Shown here in pieces: positions 1 to 8,385 of a DNA stretch of 64,000 nt. The DNA comes from Bowmanella dokdonensis (GTDB lineage Bacteria; Pseudomonadota; Gammaproteobacteria; Enterobacterales; Alteromonadaceae). Every line of letters starts with the position of its first letter. Position 1 is the stretch's first letter. The stretch spans positions 1-64,000 of the forward strand of contig NZ_JAFKCV010000003.1 of the NCBI RefSeq assembly GCF_017254865.1. The letters run 5' to 3'. The notes beneath the pieces are model-generated. The model did no database searches and was not told the DNA's origin. It was given only the letters and a program-made list of their open reading frames with translations. Both the position numbers and the translations under genes were made by a program.

Positions 1-116
1 CTAGACCTTTAAGGTCTCTGAAGGGTTGTTCAAGACGAGAACGTTGATAGGCAGGGTGTGGAAGCGTTGTAAGGCGTTAAGCTAACCTGTACTAATTGCC
101 CGTGAGGCTTAACCAT
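1..116 (+). rRNA. rrl: 23S ribosomal RNA, 3' end (partial)
   Basis: The window opens inside the last part of a 23S rRNA gene. The stretch ending in CTGTACTAATTGCCCGTGAGG and CTTAACCAT is the conserved 3' terminus. The gene continues upstream of the window. The 3' end is placed by similarity to the usual terminus, within a few bases. The 114 bases between it and the 5S gene are ordinary spacer with no tRNA. Confidence 0.95.
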
Positions 117-230
117 ACAACGCCCAAGTTACGATGTAACAGAACGATGTATGTGCAAGCCACAACTCATCAAACCAATACGCTACATAGCGATGAATTC
201 TTTATCACAGTCCAGATTGTTAACCTTTTT

Positions 231-349
231 TGCCTGGCGGCCATAGCGTTACGGAACCACCTGATTCCATTCCGAACTCAGAAGTGAAACGTAATAGCGG
301 CGATGGTAGTGTGGGGTCTCCCCATGTGAGAGTAGCACACCGCCAGGCT
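231..349 (+). rRNA. rrf: 5S ribosomal RNA
   Basis: A complete 5S gene of about 118 bases. The 5' strand GCCTGGCG (232-239) pairs with CGCCAGGC (341-348) as the terminal helix, and internal conserved blocks such as CCGAACTCAGAAGTGAAACG are present. It lies directly downstream of the 23S gene on the same strand, as in a standard rrn operon. A second, broken 5S 3' end lies at about 43418, on the far side of the prophage. Confidence 0.96.
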
Positions 350-370
350 CCCAATTCGTAAGAAACAGCC

Positions 371-400
371 AAGCCCACTTAACAGTGGGCTTAGTTGTTT
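371..400 (+). terminator. rrn operon terminator
   Basis: AAGCCCACT (371-379), a TAAC loop and AGTGGGCTT (384-392) form a perfect 9-bp hairpin followed by the T-rich AGTTGTTT. It sits 22 bases after the 5S gene, where an intrinsic terminator of the rRNA operon is expected. A second small hairpin, GGCCTG/CAGGCC, follows at about 405-421. Confidence 0.85.
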
Positions 401-514
401 CTGCGGCCTGGAAAACAGGCCATGCTGGTCCCAGACCGGCACACCATACCCATCACCTGTTGATAGTCCTGTGCTCCAGCTGCTGGCTGCTCTGTGTCAC
501 ACATCCTTGTGAGT

Positions 515-519
515 GTCTC
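515..519. repeat. Target-site duplication, left copy (GTCTC)
   Basis: GTCTC stands immediately before the TGTAG prophage terminus at 520. The same five bases follow the other terminus at 43343-43347. A 5-bp duplication is the usual signature of Mu-type transposition, which marks this as a transposition product and not site-specific integration. Confidence 0.88.
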
Positions 520-640
520 TGTAGGGTAACAATCATTTTTACAAATCAGATGGGGACCCGGAATACTGCTGGAGGCCTTATATTTACTGGCTTACAGGGA
601 TAAATCCTCTAGATCCAATCTGAGAATAGGTTTTGAAAAA
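520..640 (+). repeat. Prophage left end with transposase-binding sites
   Basis: The terminus TGTAGGGTAACAATCATTTT (520-539) aligns with the inverted right end, sharing TGTAG and the T-rich core. A second site, TCTGAGAATAGGTTTTGAAA at 619-638, matches the reverse complement of 43296-43315 at 19 of 20 positions. Such subterminal repeats are where MuA-type transposases bind. The rest of 640-870 is AT-rich non-coding DNA between the end and the head-morphogenesis gene, and I see no gene in it. Confidence 0.82.
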
Positions 641-870
641 AACTGCAGGAAGTTGAGAATTTACCGGTAATAAAGTGTTGGTTCACTGGTAACAGATTGA
701 CAGTTTTTTACCCCCTTCAAACCGTTGAACGTCATTAAACCGAGATCTATACTGCTTAGTAAGGCCAGACGCTGGAAAAAGCGGGGGAAACTCTGTCGCG
801 CCGTCCAGCAAGTGTTTCGAAAGTTCCCAACGTTGGGACACTCGATACGCAGGATGTAGGGTAAGGCGTC

Positions 871-2133
871 CTACCTGGCCTCCCTCACTATCTCACCGAA
901 GATCAATTCGTATTCCTTTTGCAGCAGATTATAAGCAGCGACGATCCCCGCTGTTTTAACCAGGTTTAAAGTCTCATTGAATCGGGATTTATTGTGCTGG
1001 ATCTTCCCTTTCAAACCGATTGCCACGACAAACTTCGCATAGCGGCCGTCAGACAGGCGACGAACAAATAAAAGTCGGCCGTTGGCCTTCTCATACAGGA
1101 CAGCATCCGGCGTTCTGACGATACCAGGTAGCGACGAGGCCACGGATATAGGTACCATCTGGTTTCTGGCTGCTTTGGTGTCCCGTAACCAGTGTGCAAT
1201 ATCGGAATCTTTGGCCACAATGACGGTGCTGGCTGGGCCTTTACCTTTACTTTGTAGAAATTCGATGACTTCAGATGCCAAATAGCCCGCTGTTTGGGCA
1301 TGTCCAGCTGCTGGCCGTTGACCTTTGGCGACCTGGGTGCCTACTTTATTAACCAGGCGCTTGAATGGACGGTCGTAGACGTCAGTATCCATCCATTTCA
1401 GAGCTTCCTTGCGAAGGTCTGCGGGAATTTCCATTAGCTGCTGGCCGAAGATTGCTTCAGGAGCCAGCCAAGCCTGACCGACATTGTAATCCCAGCCAAT
1501 ACCGACGCCTTTATACTTCTTAACCACTTCTCCCGTATCAGGATCGGCGTAGCTGGTCGGTGTCGGCTCAGCCATGTTTGAAACCTTTAAACCTTCCTCT
1601 TCAATGTCATCCTTAGACCGTGAACGAGCGTTACAGCGGCACAGCCAGTCATTAGGCGGGTAGTGAGTGCGCCAGAATGGGTGATCTACCGGGAGAATGA
1701 TGCCATGCCAGGGACGGTGGCTTTGCCTGACTCGCTCGTCACCCACCGTCAGGTATTGAAGGAATGGCCGAATGTCTTTCAATCGCCAAATCTGCTCCCA
1801 GCGGCCAGCCATATAGGCGCTGCGCTTGTTAACCTGGAAAATCACCCTGGTCCGCCAGCCACGTTTGCCTTTATAGCTCCAACCATGACGGGAAACTATG
1901 TCATCAAAGCGTTTTCTGAACTCAGTGAGGGTGGTACCGTCCAGGATTGAGTCCTGAACCGTACTATATAGGTCCTGTAAAAGCGACAGCGATGTCGCGC
2001 CGGCGACGGTGAAGCCTTTGGCATGGATGGGGCCGACCATATCCGTCCATTGGCGCGACGGAATCAGCAGCTTCTTTTGAAAGTAGTCTATTGCCTCATT
2101 AAAAGGCATTCTGCCGACTGAAACTTCAGGCAT
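871..2133 (-). CDS. Phage head morphogenesis protein (Mu gpF-like)
   Basis: A 420-residue protein of the minor head protein family (Mu gpF, SPP1 gp7 type), which links portal and capsid during procapsid assembly. It has the family core around residues 95-175, including YLTVGDERVRQSHRPWHG and a Cys-rich PPNDWLCRCNARS stretch that matches the usual PPx-W-CRC motif. It is the last gene of the leftward packaging cluster. Its start overlaps the stop of the preceding small gene by one base (TAATG). In Mu this gene is followed by G and I. Here the transcript runs out to the prophage end instead, and the G-like gene is on the other arm. Confidence 0.9.
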   Translation of the reverse strand: MPEVSVGRMPFNEAIDYFQKKLLIPSRQWTDMVGPIHAKGFTVAGATSLSLLQDLYSTVQDSILDGTTLTEFRKRFDDIVSRHGWSYKGKRGWRTRVIFQVNKRSAYMAGRWEQIWRLKDIRPFLQYLTVGDERVRQSHRPWHGIILPVDHPFWRTHYPPNDWLCRCNARSRSKDDIEEEGLKVSNMAEPTPTSYADPDTGEVVKKYKGVGIGWDYNVGQAWLAPEAIFGQQLMEIPADLRKEALKWMDTDVYDRPFKRLVNKVGTQVAKGQRPAAGHAQTAGYLASEVIEFLQSKGKGPASTVIVAKDSDIAHWLRDTKAARNQMVPISVASSLPGIVRTPDAVLYEKANGRLLFVRRLSDGRYAKFVVAIGLKGKIQHNKSRFNETLNLVKTAGIVAAYNLLQKEYELIFGEIVREAR

Positions 2134-2426
2134 TACTCCACCTCGATCATAGGTACTTTCTGCCCGGCCAGCTCATGTGTGCAATCGGATAAAAACTCCC
2201 AAATACCGTTCCTAATAAAACTATGGCATTTGGGTACAGTAGGATTACTGCCGTCTGGGTTCACAAATAAAGATGGGCTGAAAGTTGGCCTTTCATAGTC
2301 GCCGTTGAAAGACCATTTTACCGGGCCCGTAGTCCAGATCTGATGAAGCGTTTTGCAGCCAGGGCATTCAACAATAAAGGTCTCATGCTTTATCGAATTG
2401 CCCCGCAGCTTTTCAACCTTTGCCAC
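2133..2426 (-). CDS. Small phage protein, DUF6527-like
   Basis: A 97-residue protein with paired cysteines (CPGC near residue 21) and a C-terminal CHSFIRNG/FLSDCTHELAGQ block, which is typical of a small family common in phages next to portal and head genes (DUF6527 type). The Cys/His residues suggest metal binding, but no function is known to me. It starts with GTG, preceded by a strong AGGAGG five bases upstream. It lies between portal and head morphogenesis genes. Confidence 0.7.
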   Translation of the reverse strand: MAKVEKLRGNSIKHETFIVECPGCKTLHQIWTTGPVKWSFNGDYERPTFSPSLFVNPDGSNPTVPKCHSFIRNGIWEFLSDCTHELAGQKVPMIEVE

Positions 2427-2434
2427 AGCCCCTC

Positions 2435-2632
2435 CTAAATCAAAGGCTCACCGGTGTATTCACACCAAGCTTTCTTGGCACGTGCCCAATGTCCCAATAC
2501 TTGTTTCGCCGTTGCTGTATCGGGATCCAGCTTGGCCAGAGCGTTCGCATGGATCCTTAATGGATGATCTTCGGCTAACCGGTCTTGATTTGCCCGTTGC
2601 AGCATCTTCTTAGCCAATGGCACATCAGTCAT
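2435..2632 (-). CDS. Small phage protein of unknown function
   Basis: A 65-residue, mostly helical, charged protein (QVLGHWARAKKAWCEYTG near the C-terminus). The chosen ATG at 2632 overlaps the portal stop codon as TGATG, which indicates translational coupling. A GTG one codon upstream is possible. I recognise no family. Its position between portal and head genes suggests a minor virion or assembly role, which is inference only. Confidence 0.65.
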   Translation of the reverse strand: MTDVPLAKKMLQRANQDRLAEDHPLRIHANALAKLDPDTATAKQVLGHWARAKKAWCEYTGEPLI

Positions 2633-4074
2633 CACTCAGCCTCCAGCATGCCGGTACCGAAATCGAGCTCCAGTTCCTGGCGGACCAGCGTTTCCAGGGC
2701 GCTGAAGTCAAGGTTCGGGACCATGGCCACCATATTGGCCAGGGCCTGTTCGAGGGTTTCGCCTTTATCTATCTCGGCGCGGATTTGGTCGATGATGTCA
2801 CTGATGGCTTGATCTTCGCTGTTCCACTGGTCCTGCTCGGCCTTGGAGAACTCGGCTTTGTCCTGCTCTTCCTCTTTTGGCTTGCTGCCAAGGAACAGGA
2901 TTTCGTCATCATCAGCCGGTTCTGTCAGCTCAAGCCGTTCATAGACATCAGCCTTTCTAATCGGTACCAGTTCGGCTGCAGATTTAAAGAAAGACACATC
3001 AGTGGTATTCAACTCCTTCTTATCCACCCATTGGAAGATTGGCGCAGGTACTGCGGGGCCAAAGTTGACCTCAGTTATCCATTCGAATAGCTGATTGATA
3101 GTAGCGGCCGGCAAGCCGCGATCGGCTTTATTGTTCTGGTCGGTGCGCTTGTCACCAGTTTCCGCCGCGGCCCTGGAGCCGTTACCGATTATTTCGGTAG
3201 CCAGGCTCTGGCTGGTGATGGCTTTGGACATTTCCCGGTTCATCAGGTTTACCAGGCGCTCCTGGGGCAGCTCACCAGAGGCCTTGGTTTCAAGGATGGT
3301 CATCTCCACGCCTTCCGGTACCGCGGCGACAGCATCTTCCACCAACTGCTGCAGACGCTCTACCAACTCATTGATTTGATCTGCAGTGCTACCTTGTGGG
3401 TACTGCCCGACAGGCCAGGGAATGCCGAACTTTTCACAGAATTTGGCGAAGAACTTGATGCCCCCGTTTTTGAACATCCAGGGCCAGAAGCAACTGGACA
3501 GAATGGCAATACCATAGGGATTTTGCGCATCTGGCATGTGTCTGGTCACCAGCCATCGCATCGGTTCGGCTGGTTCACCTTCCAGTGCGTTGAGCGTTCG
3601 AATCATCAGATCGCCATCATAGTTAAAACAATAGCTGCTACCCGGAATATCAAAGATCCGCTTAGGTACCAGGTTGCTGCCCTCCATGGTCCACTCCACA
3701 TGGTGCACGCGCCGTCCGGTCAGCGGAGCACGACCAAAGCTCCAGATCAAATCAGGCCAGCGCATAGCGCCATGAGGCCGTTTCTTCAGTACTGCCTGAC
3801 AAAGCTCTTGCGCTTTGGCGGCCTGGGAGGAATCGTCGCCGGCTTTTATCTGGTACTTGTAGCCGACCAGGGCGGAATACATCTTACGGATTTCACCCAA
3901 TACATGCGGGTCGCCCATAATCTCGGCATAGACTTCCTGGTCAATATTGGCCTTGCGCAAAATAGGATCGGGATCCGGCAGCTCATGCAGCAGGTCTAAT
4001 AGTTGCCTGTCTGCCATGCGTTCCAGCACTGCGCTGTTCATCAGTGCCTTCTTATTGATCACTTTATCTGCCAT
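2632..4074 (-). CDS. Phage portal protein (DUF935, Mu gp29-like)
   Basis: A 480-residue portal of the DUF935 family, which forms the dodecameric DNA entry and exit ring at the unique capsid vertex. Family features are the N-terminal DPILRKANIDQEVYAEI region, the central stem/clip segments with IPGSSYCFNYDGDL, and the C-terminal EITEVNFG region followed by an acidic tail. It overlaps the terminase gene by 11 bases and the next small gene by one. This is the standard terminase-portal-F order of Mu-like phages, here transcribed leftward. Confidence 0.93.
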   Translation of the reverse strand: MADKVINKKALMNSAVLERMADRQLLDLLHELPDPDPILRKANIDQEVYAEIMGDPHVLGEIRKMYSALVGYKYQIKAGDDSSQAAKAQELCQAVLKKRPHGAMRWPDLIWSFGRAPLTGRRVHHVEWTMEGSNLVPKRIFDIPGSSYCFNYDGDLMIRTLNALEGEPAEPMRWLVTRHMPDAQNPYGIAILSSCFWPWMFKNGGIKFFAKFCEKFGIPWPVGQYPQGSTADQINELVERLQQLVEDAVAAVPEGVEMTILETKASGELPQERLVNLMNREMSKAITSQSLATEIIGNGSRAAAETGDKRTDQNNKADRGLPAATINQLFEWITEVNFGPAVPAPIFQWVDKKELNTTDVSFFKSAAELVPIRKADVYERLELTEPADDDEILFLGSKPKEEEQDKAEFSKAEQDQWNSEDQAISDIIDQIRAEIDKGETLEQALANMVAMVPNLDFSALETLVRQELELDFGTGMLEAE

Positions 4075-5692
4075 AGCCGAAACCTCGGGTGTTAAAGGAT
4101 TGTCTCGCCGGTTGAGATTGGATTTTTGGGATGCCCCCGGCTCCGCTTACGGCCACCATCCACAGCATTTGCAGCATATCGGGACCGTCGTCATGGGCGT
4201 GTTCAGGCCAGTGTTTCAATTGGTCGTATAAGATGGTCTGGCGGCTGTGCAGCAGGATCTGGCCGTTAGTGACATAGGGCTCCAAGCTCTCAATGCGAAG
4301 ATCCTTGTCGGTATTGGGGATCACCGCCCGGGTAGGAATGGCTATACCCCTTTCCAAGCCCACTTCCATTAAGCGGGTGCGCAGAAACTCCTGGAATTGC
4401 ACCGCCTCAATCGCCCAAACCAGGCAGTTGTACTCCCTGTGAAACTTGATGATGTCCTCAATAATCAGGTTGGGTATGCGCCGCCGTATACTGGCCTCTA
4501 CCACATGCAACACGCCTTTTTGCCGGTCGAAACCGCCCACGCCTATCGCACTGGGGTCACGGCCCTTGTTCTTCTTACCCAGGGAAGGGTCACAGGCACC
4601 GTAATAGACCCAGCGATCGCCCACATGCACCCAGAACTTGATGTCCCTGAAGGTGGCCTCATCCTCATTGGTGGGGTCGTTCTGGTATTCACAGTCAAAG
4701 GAATGGTGATCGTCCGCCCGCTCCATCATCAGGAAGTACAGCGGCCGCTTTTCCGGCCAACTGACAATGGCCCCTTCATCCATCGCCGCCTTACGCTGCT
4801 GATAAAACTGCTGGGCATCGTCCGCGCCGTCATTACGCAGGATTTCCTCCCACTCCTCCCAGAGATCCATGTTCACCGGCCATTCGACAATTGAACGGAA
4901 CTTGGTATGCCGGAAACTAGGCAGCTTAATGGTCCTGGCCAGTACCGAGTCATAGTGCAGCAAGGTACCGATATACAAGACTTTGACCGAGCCGTCTGGG
5001 GGCCCCAGTTTCAGTACAGCCTTTTTCAGCCACTTGAAGATCTTGTCCCGCTGCTCCGGGCTCTTGACGTTCTCGTCGTTCTCGATGTCGTCGAGCTTGA
5101 TCCGGTCCGGCCGGTAAGGGCCATGACGTATACCCCGGATTTTCTGGCCGGCACCAAAGGCTTTTACCTTAATGTTGTTGCGGGTGATCATCTCGCCGGC
5201 GCGCCAAACCGGCCCGGCTCCAGCTACCTTGGGGAAGTCCTGCAACAGCCTGGGGTTAGCGTCCAGCTCCACCTTAATAGCTTCCAGCATGGGTGCCGCC
5301 TGAGTCTCAAAGGCGTCCATGATGATTACAGTGTTGTGGGTTCGCTCAGTAACTATCTCCCAGAGGGTGTGCAGTTGGGTGGCAATGGTCGACTTGGCTT
5401 CGCCCCGGGGCGCGATGATGCCTTCCCTTACCCCTTCCTTGGTGGCGGAAATCTCCGGCAGGCGTTTGAACAGATGCTTGTGCAGCACCGATTCCGTTTT
5501 GTCCACATAATGGGGGAAGTAGGTTTTACAAAAAAATCGAAAGCCGTCCACCGGGTCATGCACCCGGAAAACCCGCTCCTTCTGAGCCTCAGGGTCGGTG
5601 CTGAAGCCGTCAACTTCATTTTCTATCTGGGTGCGCAGCGAGTCCGCATAGCTGGACAGCTGCGACAAGAACTGACTGACGCTTTTAACCAT
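4064..5692 (-). CDS. Terminase large subunit (Mu gp28-like)
   Basis: A 542-residue packaging motor. The N-terminal ATPase has a Walker A variant APRGEAKST (residues 94-102) and a Walker B region TVIIMDAFE (about 121-129). The C-terminal nuclease half begins with YYGACDPSLGKK, where the Asp is the expected first metal ligand, followed by AIEAVQFQEF. The length fits the family. It overlaps the small terminase-like gene upstream by 8 bases and the portal downstream by 11. In Mu-type phages it cuts host-joined prophage DNA and fills heads by headful packaging. Confidence 0.93.
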   Translation of the reverse strand: MVKSVSQFLSQLSSYADSLRTQIENEVDGFSTDPEAQKERVFRVHDPVDGFRFFCKTYFPHYVDKTESVLHKHLFKRLPEISATKEGVREGIIAPRGEAKSTIATQLHTLWEIVTERTHNTVIIMDAFETQAAPMLEAIKVELDANPRLLQDFPKVAGAGPVWRAGEMITRNNIKVKAFGAGQKIRGIRHGPYRPDRIKLDDIENDENVKSPEQRDKIFKWLKKAVLKLGPPDGSVKVLYIGTLLHYDSVLARTIKLPSFRHTKFRSIVEWPVNMDLWEEWEEILRNDGADDAQQFYQQRKAAMDEGAIVSWPEKRPLYFLMMERADDHHSFDCEYQNDPTNEDEATFRDIKFWVHVGDRWVYYGACDPSLGKKNKGRDPSAIGVGGFDRQKGVLHVVEASIRRRIPNLIIEDIIKFHREYNCLVWAIEAVQFQEFLRTRLMEVGLERGIAIPTRAVIPNTDKDLRIESLEPYVTNGQILLHSRQTILYDQLKHWPEHAHDDGPDMLQMLWMVAVSGAGGIPKIQSQPARQSFNTRGFGYGR

Positions 5693-6182
5693 AGTCGCGG
5701 CTCAGTACCTGACCGAATGGCTCCAGGATTTCGATAAAGGCATGGGCATGTTGGGGATAGTGTTCGCGAATGAAGGTGCCCAGCTTTTGCAGCAGTTCAA
5801 GGGAAAAGCCAATCTTGTTGAAGTCGTTGGACGGTCCAAGCAGCTTTTGAATTTTGGACACTGAATCGGTCCACTTGGCAATCAGGTCCACCTTAGCAGC
5901 CGGAGACAGGTTCTCAGCCTCGTCAATGGATTTAAAGATGTTTTCAGACTGGGTAAAAAAGCGTTCAAGTACCTGGTTGATCAGCTCCTTCTTACCCCCC
6001 TGAGCCAGTAGCAGACTGTTGCGTGAGGTATCCCAGTTGTCGCCCTCGCTGGCTGCCTTAGCCTTCCAGCGCAGTGCCGTGGCATACGACACCTTGTGAC
6101 GTGCCGCGGCCTCTTTCAGGTCGAGCTGCTCATTCACATAGCTGCTGCGCACAGCTAATCGTTTACCACTGGCATGGGCCAC
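5685..6182 (-). CDS. DUF1804 protein, probable terminase small subunit
   Basis: A 165-residue protein of the DUF1804 family (Mu gp27 type), found just upstream of the large terminase in Mu-like phages. The N-terminus has a helix-turn-helix segment (KEAAARHKVSYATALRWKAK, about residues 23-42) that would fit DNA recognition. The remainder is helical. It starts with GTG. It overlaps the large terminase by 8 bases. The small-subunit role follows from family and position. Confidence 0.82.
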   Translation of the reverse strand: MAHASGKRLAVRSSYVNEQLDLKEAAARHKVSYATALRWKAKAASEGDNWDTSRNSLLLAQGGKKELINQVLERFFTQSENIFKSIDEAENLSPAAKVDLIAKWTDSVSKIQKLLGPSNDFNKIGFSLELLQKLGTFIREHYPQHAHAFIEILEPFGQVLSRDYG

Positions 6183-6184
6183 AA

Positions 6185-6403
6185 TTAACTCCCCATTCCC
6201 TTTTTGATGTACTCAATACCCAGGGTGACACCGGCCGCTACGAAAGCAGCAATCCCCCCGGTTTTCACTTCCTGCTTGCGCAGGCGCTCATCAATGGATT
6301 CCATCTTGCCCCATTGGGCGACATTGGACTGTTCAATGGCATCGAGCTTGCCTTTGATCTCCCCCAACTTTTCAAACAACTGAGCTTCCTGTTGCCTATC
6401 CAT
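6185..6403 (-). CDS. Small coiled-coil and membrane protein, possible holin-like lysis protein
   Basis: A 72-residue protein with an N-terminal coiled coil (EKLGEIKGKLDAIEQS, residues 11-26) and one C-terminal membrane segment (GGIAAFVAAGVTLGIEYI, 49-66). This layout resembles XhlA-type or hemolysin-like phage lysis proteins. It overlaps the preceding hydrolase gene by 8 bases and sits in the lysis region. A holin accessory role is plausible but not shown by the sequence alone. Confidence 0.6.
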   Translation of the reverse strand: MDRQQEAQLFEKLGEIKGKLDAIEQSNVAQWGKMESIDERLRKQEVKTGGIAAFVAAGVTLGIEYIKKGMGS

Positions 6404-7019
6404 AATGATTCCTTAGTTGGGTAGCGATTTTGCTGGCAATGTCCTGACAGATAGCACCAGAGAACGCATAGGAGTGATTGAGGTAGTCAGACTGGTCACC
6501 ACGCAGGTACCGGTGAGGCACAAAAAAGGTACTGATCCGCTTGTCATCGCCGCAGCGCCAGCCCAGACGGCCCACATCAGAAATATCCATCCAGGGCAGG
6601 ATACTGCCTGCTTTCAGGGCTCGGTCATATGGATTGGCGACAATGGTAATACTGTGGGCCTGGCAGCCATCAAAGCCGGTTACCTGGTCATCAATATTCA
6701 GCGCCGGCGCAATCAGCCACACATGGCCAAAGCGTCTGCCCAGCTTGTGCATGCAAGCAAACACCACGGCCGCGCCAAAGCTGTGGGCAACAACATGGTC
6801 CCCATCCTGAGTGACGTCATACAGGGTCTGAGCCAACCTGGCCCGCACTTTGTCGTATTGCCAGAACGACAATGCCCACGCCGCCTTCAACAGGCTGATG
6901 CGCGGATAATCAAAATTGACCAGAACGGATTGTGCCAACTGCTGTACAACGGCCATTCCCAGGAGGTCAACGTTCCTGGTTCCGTCTCCGTTAATACCGT
7001 GTACAGCGACTACCCGCAC
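6396..7019 (-). CDS. Alpha/beta-hydrolase (serine esterase/lipase-like) in the lysis cassette
   Basis: A 207-residue protein with an alpha/beta-hydrolase pattern: N-terminal VVAVHGINGDG oxyanion-type loop, nucleophile elbow AHSFGAA (Ser80), a likely acid at Asp132 in ANPYDRA, and a likely base at His182 in YLNHSYAF, in the correct order and at plausible spacing. There is no signal peptide. It lies between the lysis lipoprotein and the coiled-coil/TM gene, close to the amidase. Phage esterases in lysis cassettes are known from mycobacteriophages (LysB), whose substrate Gram-negative hosts lack. The substrate here is unknown. Lipid or envelope-ester cleavage is inference. Confidence 0.7.
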   Translation of the reverse strand: MRVVAVHGINGDGTRNVDLLGMAVVQQLAQSVLVNFDYPRISLLKAAWALSFWQYDKVRARLAQTLYDVTQDGDHVVAHSFGAAVVFACMHKLGRRFGHVWLIAPALNIDDQVTGFDGCQAHSITIVANPYDRALKAGSILPWMDISDVGRLGWRCGDDKRISTFFVPHRYLRGDQSDYLNHSYAFSGAICQDIASKIATQLRNHYG

Positions 7020-7022
7020 CTG

Positions 7023-7574
7023 CTACACCCCAAAAAGCCGAATCCCGGCTCCGACAACGTGCAGGGTCTGAACAATCAATTCGGTGTTATCCCGGTGCGG
7101 CTCTGAGAGCCGCCTGTAAGCCGTATCCAATGTTCGGGTTGCCCGGTGAAAGGTAACCAGTGATTGAGCCAAGGCCGGCTCCAGGTAGGGCACCTTTCTT
7201 TCCAATAGCAGATAAGCCTGTCGGTAGTGGTATCTGACTGATTCCAGCGAGTGAATAAACTCGGATATATCCACCACTGCGCCGCCGGTACCATCATCCA
7301 GAGCGAGTATATTTTTAACTGCATTATGTACCCGCCTGGCGTCTTGTCTGACGTTGTTTATCACCTGCCACTCTTCGTCACTGAAGGCTTGGCGATAGCG
7401 GTCAATTTGCGCACTGGTATGCAGATAGGAGGTTTCAAACTCCAGCACGGCCGCACCGAGCATAGCGGTGTTGACCGTGGCTCTGACGGTACCGTCGGTG
7501 GTCGGGCAACCGGCCAGCAAAAGCATACTCACCAGAAACACGAAGTGCTTTATCCAAAGGACTGGATTAATCAT
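7023..7574 (-). CDS. Lysis-region lipoprotein, function unknown
   Basis: A 183-residue predicted lipoprotein. The N-terminal signal has a lipobox LLLAGC (Cys22). The mature part is helical with a long amphipathic stretch and no further membrane segment. The ATG at 7574 overlaps the amidase stop as ATGA, so the two are translationally coupled. An outer-membrane spanin-like subunit is one possibility given position and lipidation, but it is much longer than usual o-spanins and no partner i-spanin is visible. Confidence 0.68.
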   Translation of the reverse strand: MINPVLWIKHFVFLVSMLLLAGCPTTDGTVRATVNTAMLGAAVLEFETSYLHTSAQIDRYRQAFSDEEWQVINNVRQDARRVHNAVKNILALDDGTGGAVVDISEFIHSLESVRYHYRQAYLLLERKVPYLEPALAQSLVTFHRATRTLDTAYRRLSEPHRDNTELIVQTLHVVGAGIRLFGV

Positions 7575-7984
7575 TGACGTTTCTCCTTGGGTTGCAGGCC
7601 GCAGGATGCAGCCCATTCTTCGGCATCGAAGTTGGGACAGGTTTTATTCGGGTCCAGGTTGTGGTGGCCAACAATCCGGGCATCCGGGTACTCACTGCGC
7701 CATTGCTTAAGCAGAGTGGCCAGCGTCATCATTTGGACCGGGGTGAAGTAATGCCGCCCTATCAGGCAAACGCCAAGAGAATGATGGTTATGCCCGCGTA
7801 CATGCGCGCCAGGCCAGTAATCTGGCCTGCCATATTCCAGCGTGCCGTCACGGCGAATCACCCGGTGATAGCCAATGCCGTCCCACTTGTTACCCTCTTT
7901 GTGCCAACGATGGATTTCAGCTGCGGTAACGTCGCGCTCATTGGGGGTATCGCTGCAGTGCACTACCAGGTAACGAATGTTCAC
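7571..7984 (-). CDS. Endolysin, N-acetylmuramoyl-L-alanine amidase (T7 lysozyme-like)
   Basis: A 137-residue amidase_2/PGRP-fold enzyme that cleaves the MurNAc-L-Ala bond of peptidoglycan at lysis. Zinc ligands match T7 lysozyme: His9 in VVHCSDTP, His107 in GHHNLDPNKTCP and Cys116. The GIGYHRVIRRDG block contains the catalytic Tyr39. No signal peptide, so release depends on a holin. It overlaps genes on both sides by 4 bases in the lysis cassette. Confidence 0.93.
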   Translation of the reverse strand: MNIRYLVVHCSDTPNERDVTAAEIHRWHKEGNKWDGIGYHRVIRRDGTLEYGRPDYWPGAHVRGHNHHSLGVCLIGRHYFTPVQMMTLATLLKQWRSEYPDARIVGHHNLDPNKTCPNFDAEEWAASCGLQPKEKRQ

Positions 7985-8295
7985 TTAGGGGCTCCTAACT
8001 GCTCGCGCAGGCGGGCGCAGTTGGCCAGTGCCTTGGCAGGAATTACGGGTTTGGAAACAGGTCGGCGATTAGGCTGGTCAACGGGTGCAGGCCGTTTGGT
8101 ATCAGCAATAAGAACCGGTACGCCGCGGGGGCGGATATTGGCGCGTCGTTGCGCCTGCATAGCAACAGAATTAACGGTAGATTTAAGCAGCCTTCTCAGG
8201 TGCTCTGGGCACTGCTCGGCTAAGCGCCGCCTTTCCAGCTTGTCGAGGCACTGGCATATCTGGGTGGCTAACTTGATGATATCTGTCGCATTCAT
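7981..8295 (-). CDS. Phage protein of unknown function upstream of the endolysin
   Basis: A 104-residue basic protein with a helical N-terminal half (DIIKLATQICQCLDKLERR) and a Pro/Arg-rich C-terminal part. It has no membrane segment or recognised domain. It overlaps the amidase gene by 4 bases. The 90 bases upstream, before mor, have no gene and are a good place for a Mor-dependent middle promoter, though I do not see a decisive motif. Confidence 0.65.
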   Translation of the reverse strand: MNATDIIKLATQICQCLDKLERRRLAEQCPEHLRRLLKSTVNSVAMQAQRRANIRPRGVPVLIADTKRPAPVDQPNRRPVSKPVIPAKALANCARLREQLGAPK

Positions 8296-8385
8296 GGCGA
8301 CAGTGTGTTTCAGGGGGATCTAGCGGAGTATCGTCAAACGTTTTCCAGACCGGCATAACGTGGAGCCTGGTTAATGTCGCGCAGG

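Noticed and set aside
96-287. Open frame across the 23S end, spacer and 5S gene
   Set aside because: It overlaps structural RNA genes and has no coding features.
350-519. tRNA-type attachment site for a site-specific integrase
   Set aside because: No tRNA or integrase is present; the 5-bp duplication and DDE transposase show transposition.
4907-5737. 276-codon open frame opposite the terminase gene
   Set aside because: It lies antisense to a well-supported terminase and reads as low-similarity shadow sequence without family motifs.
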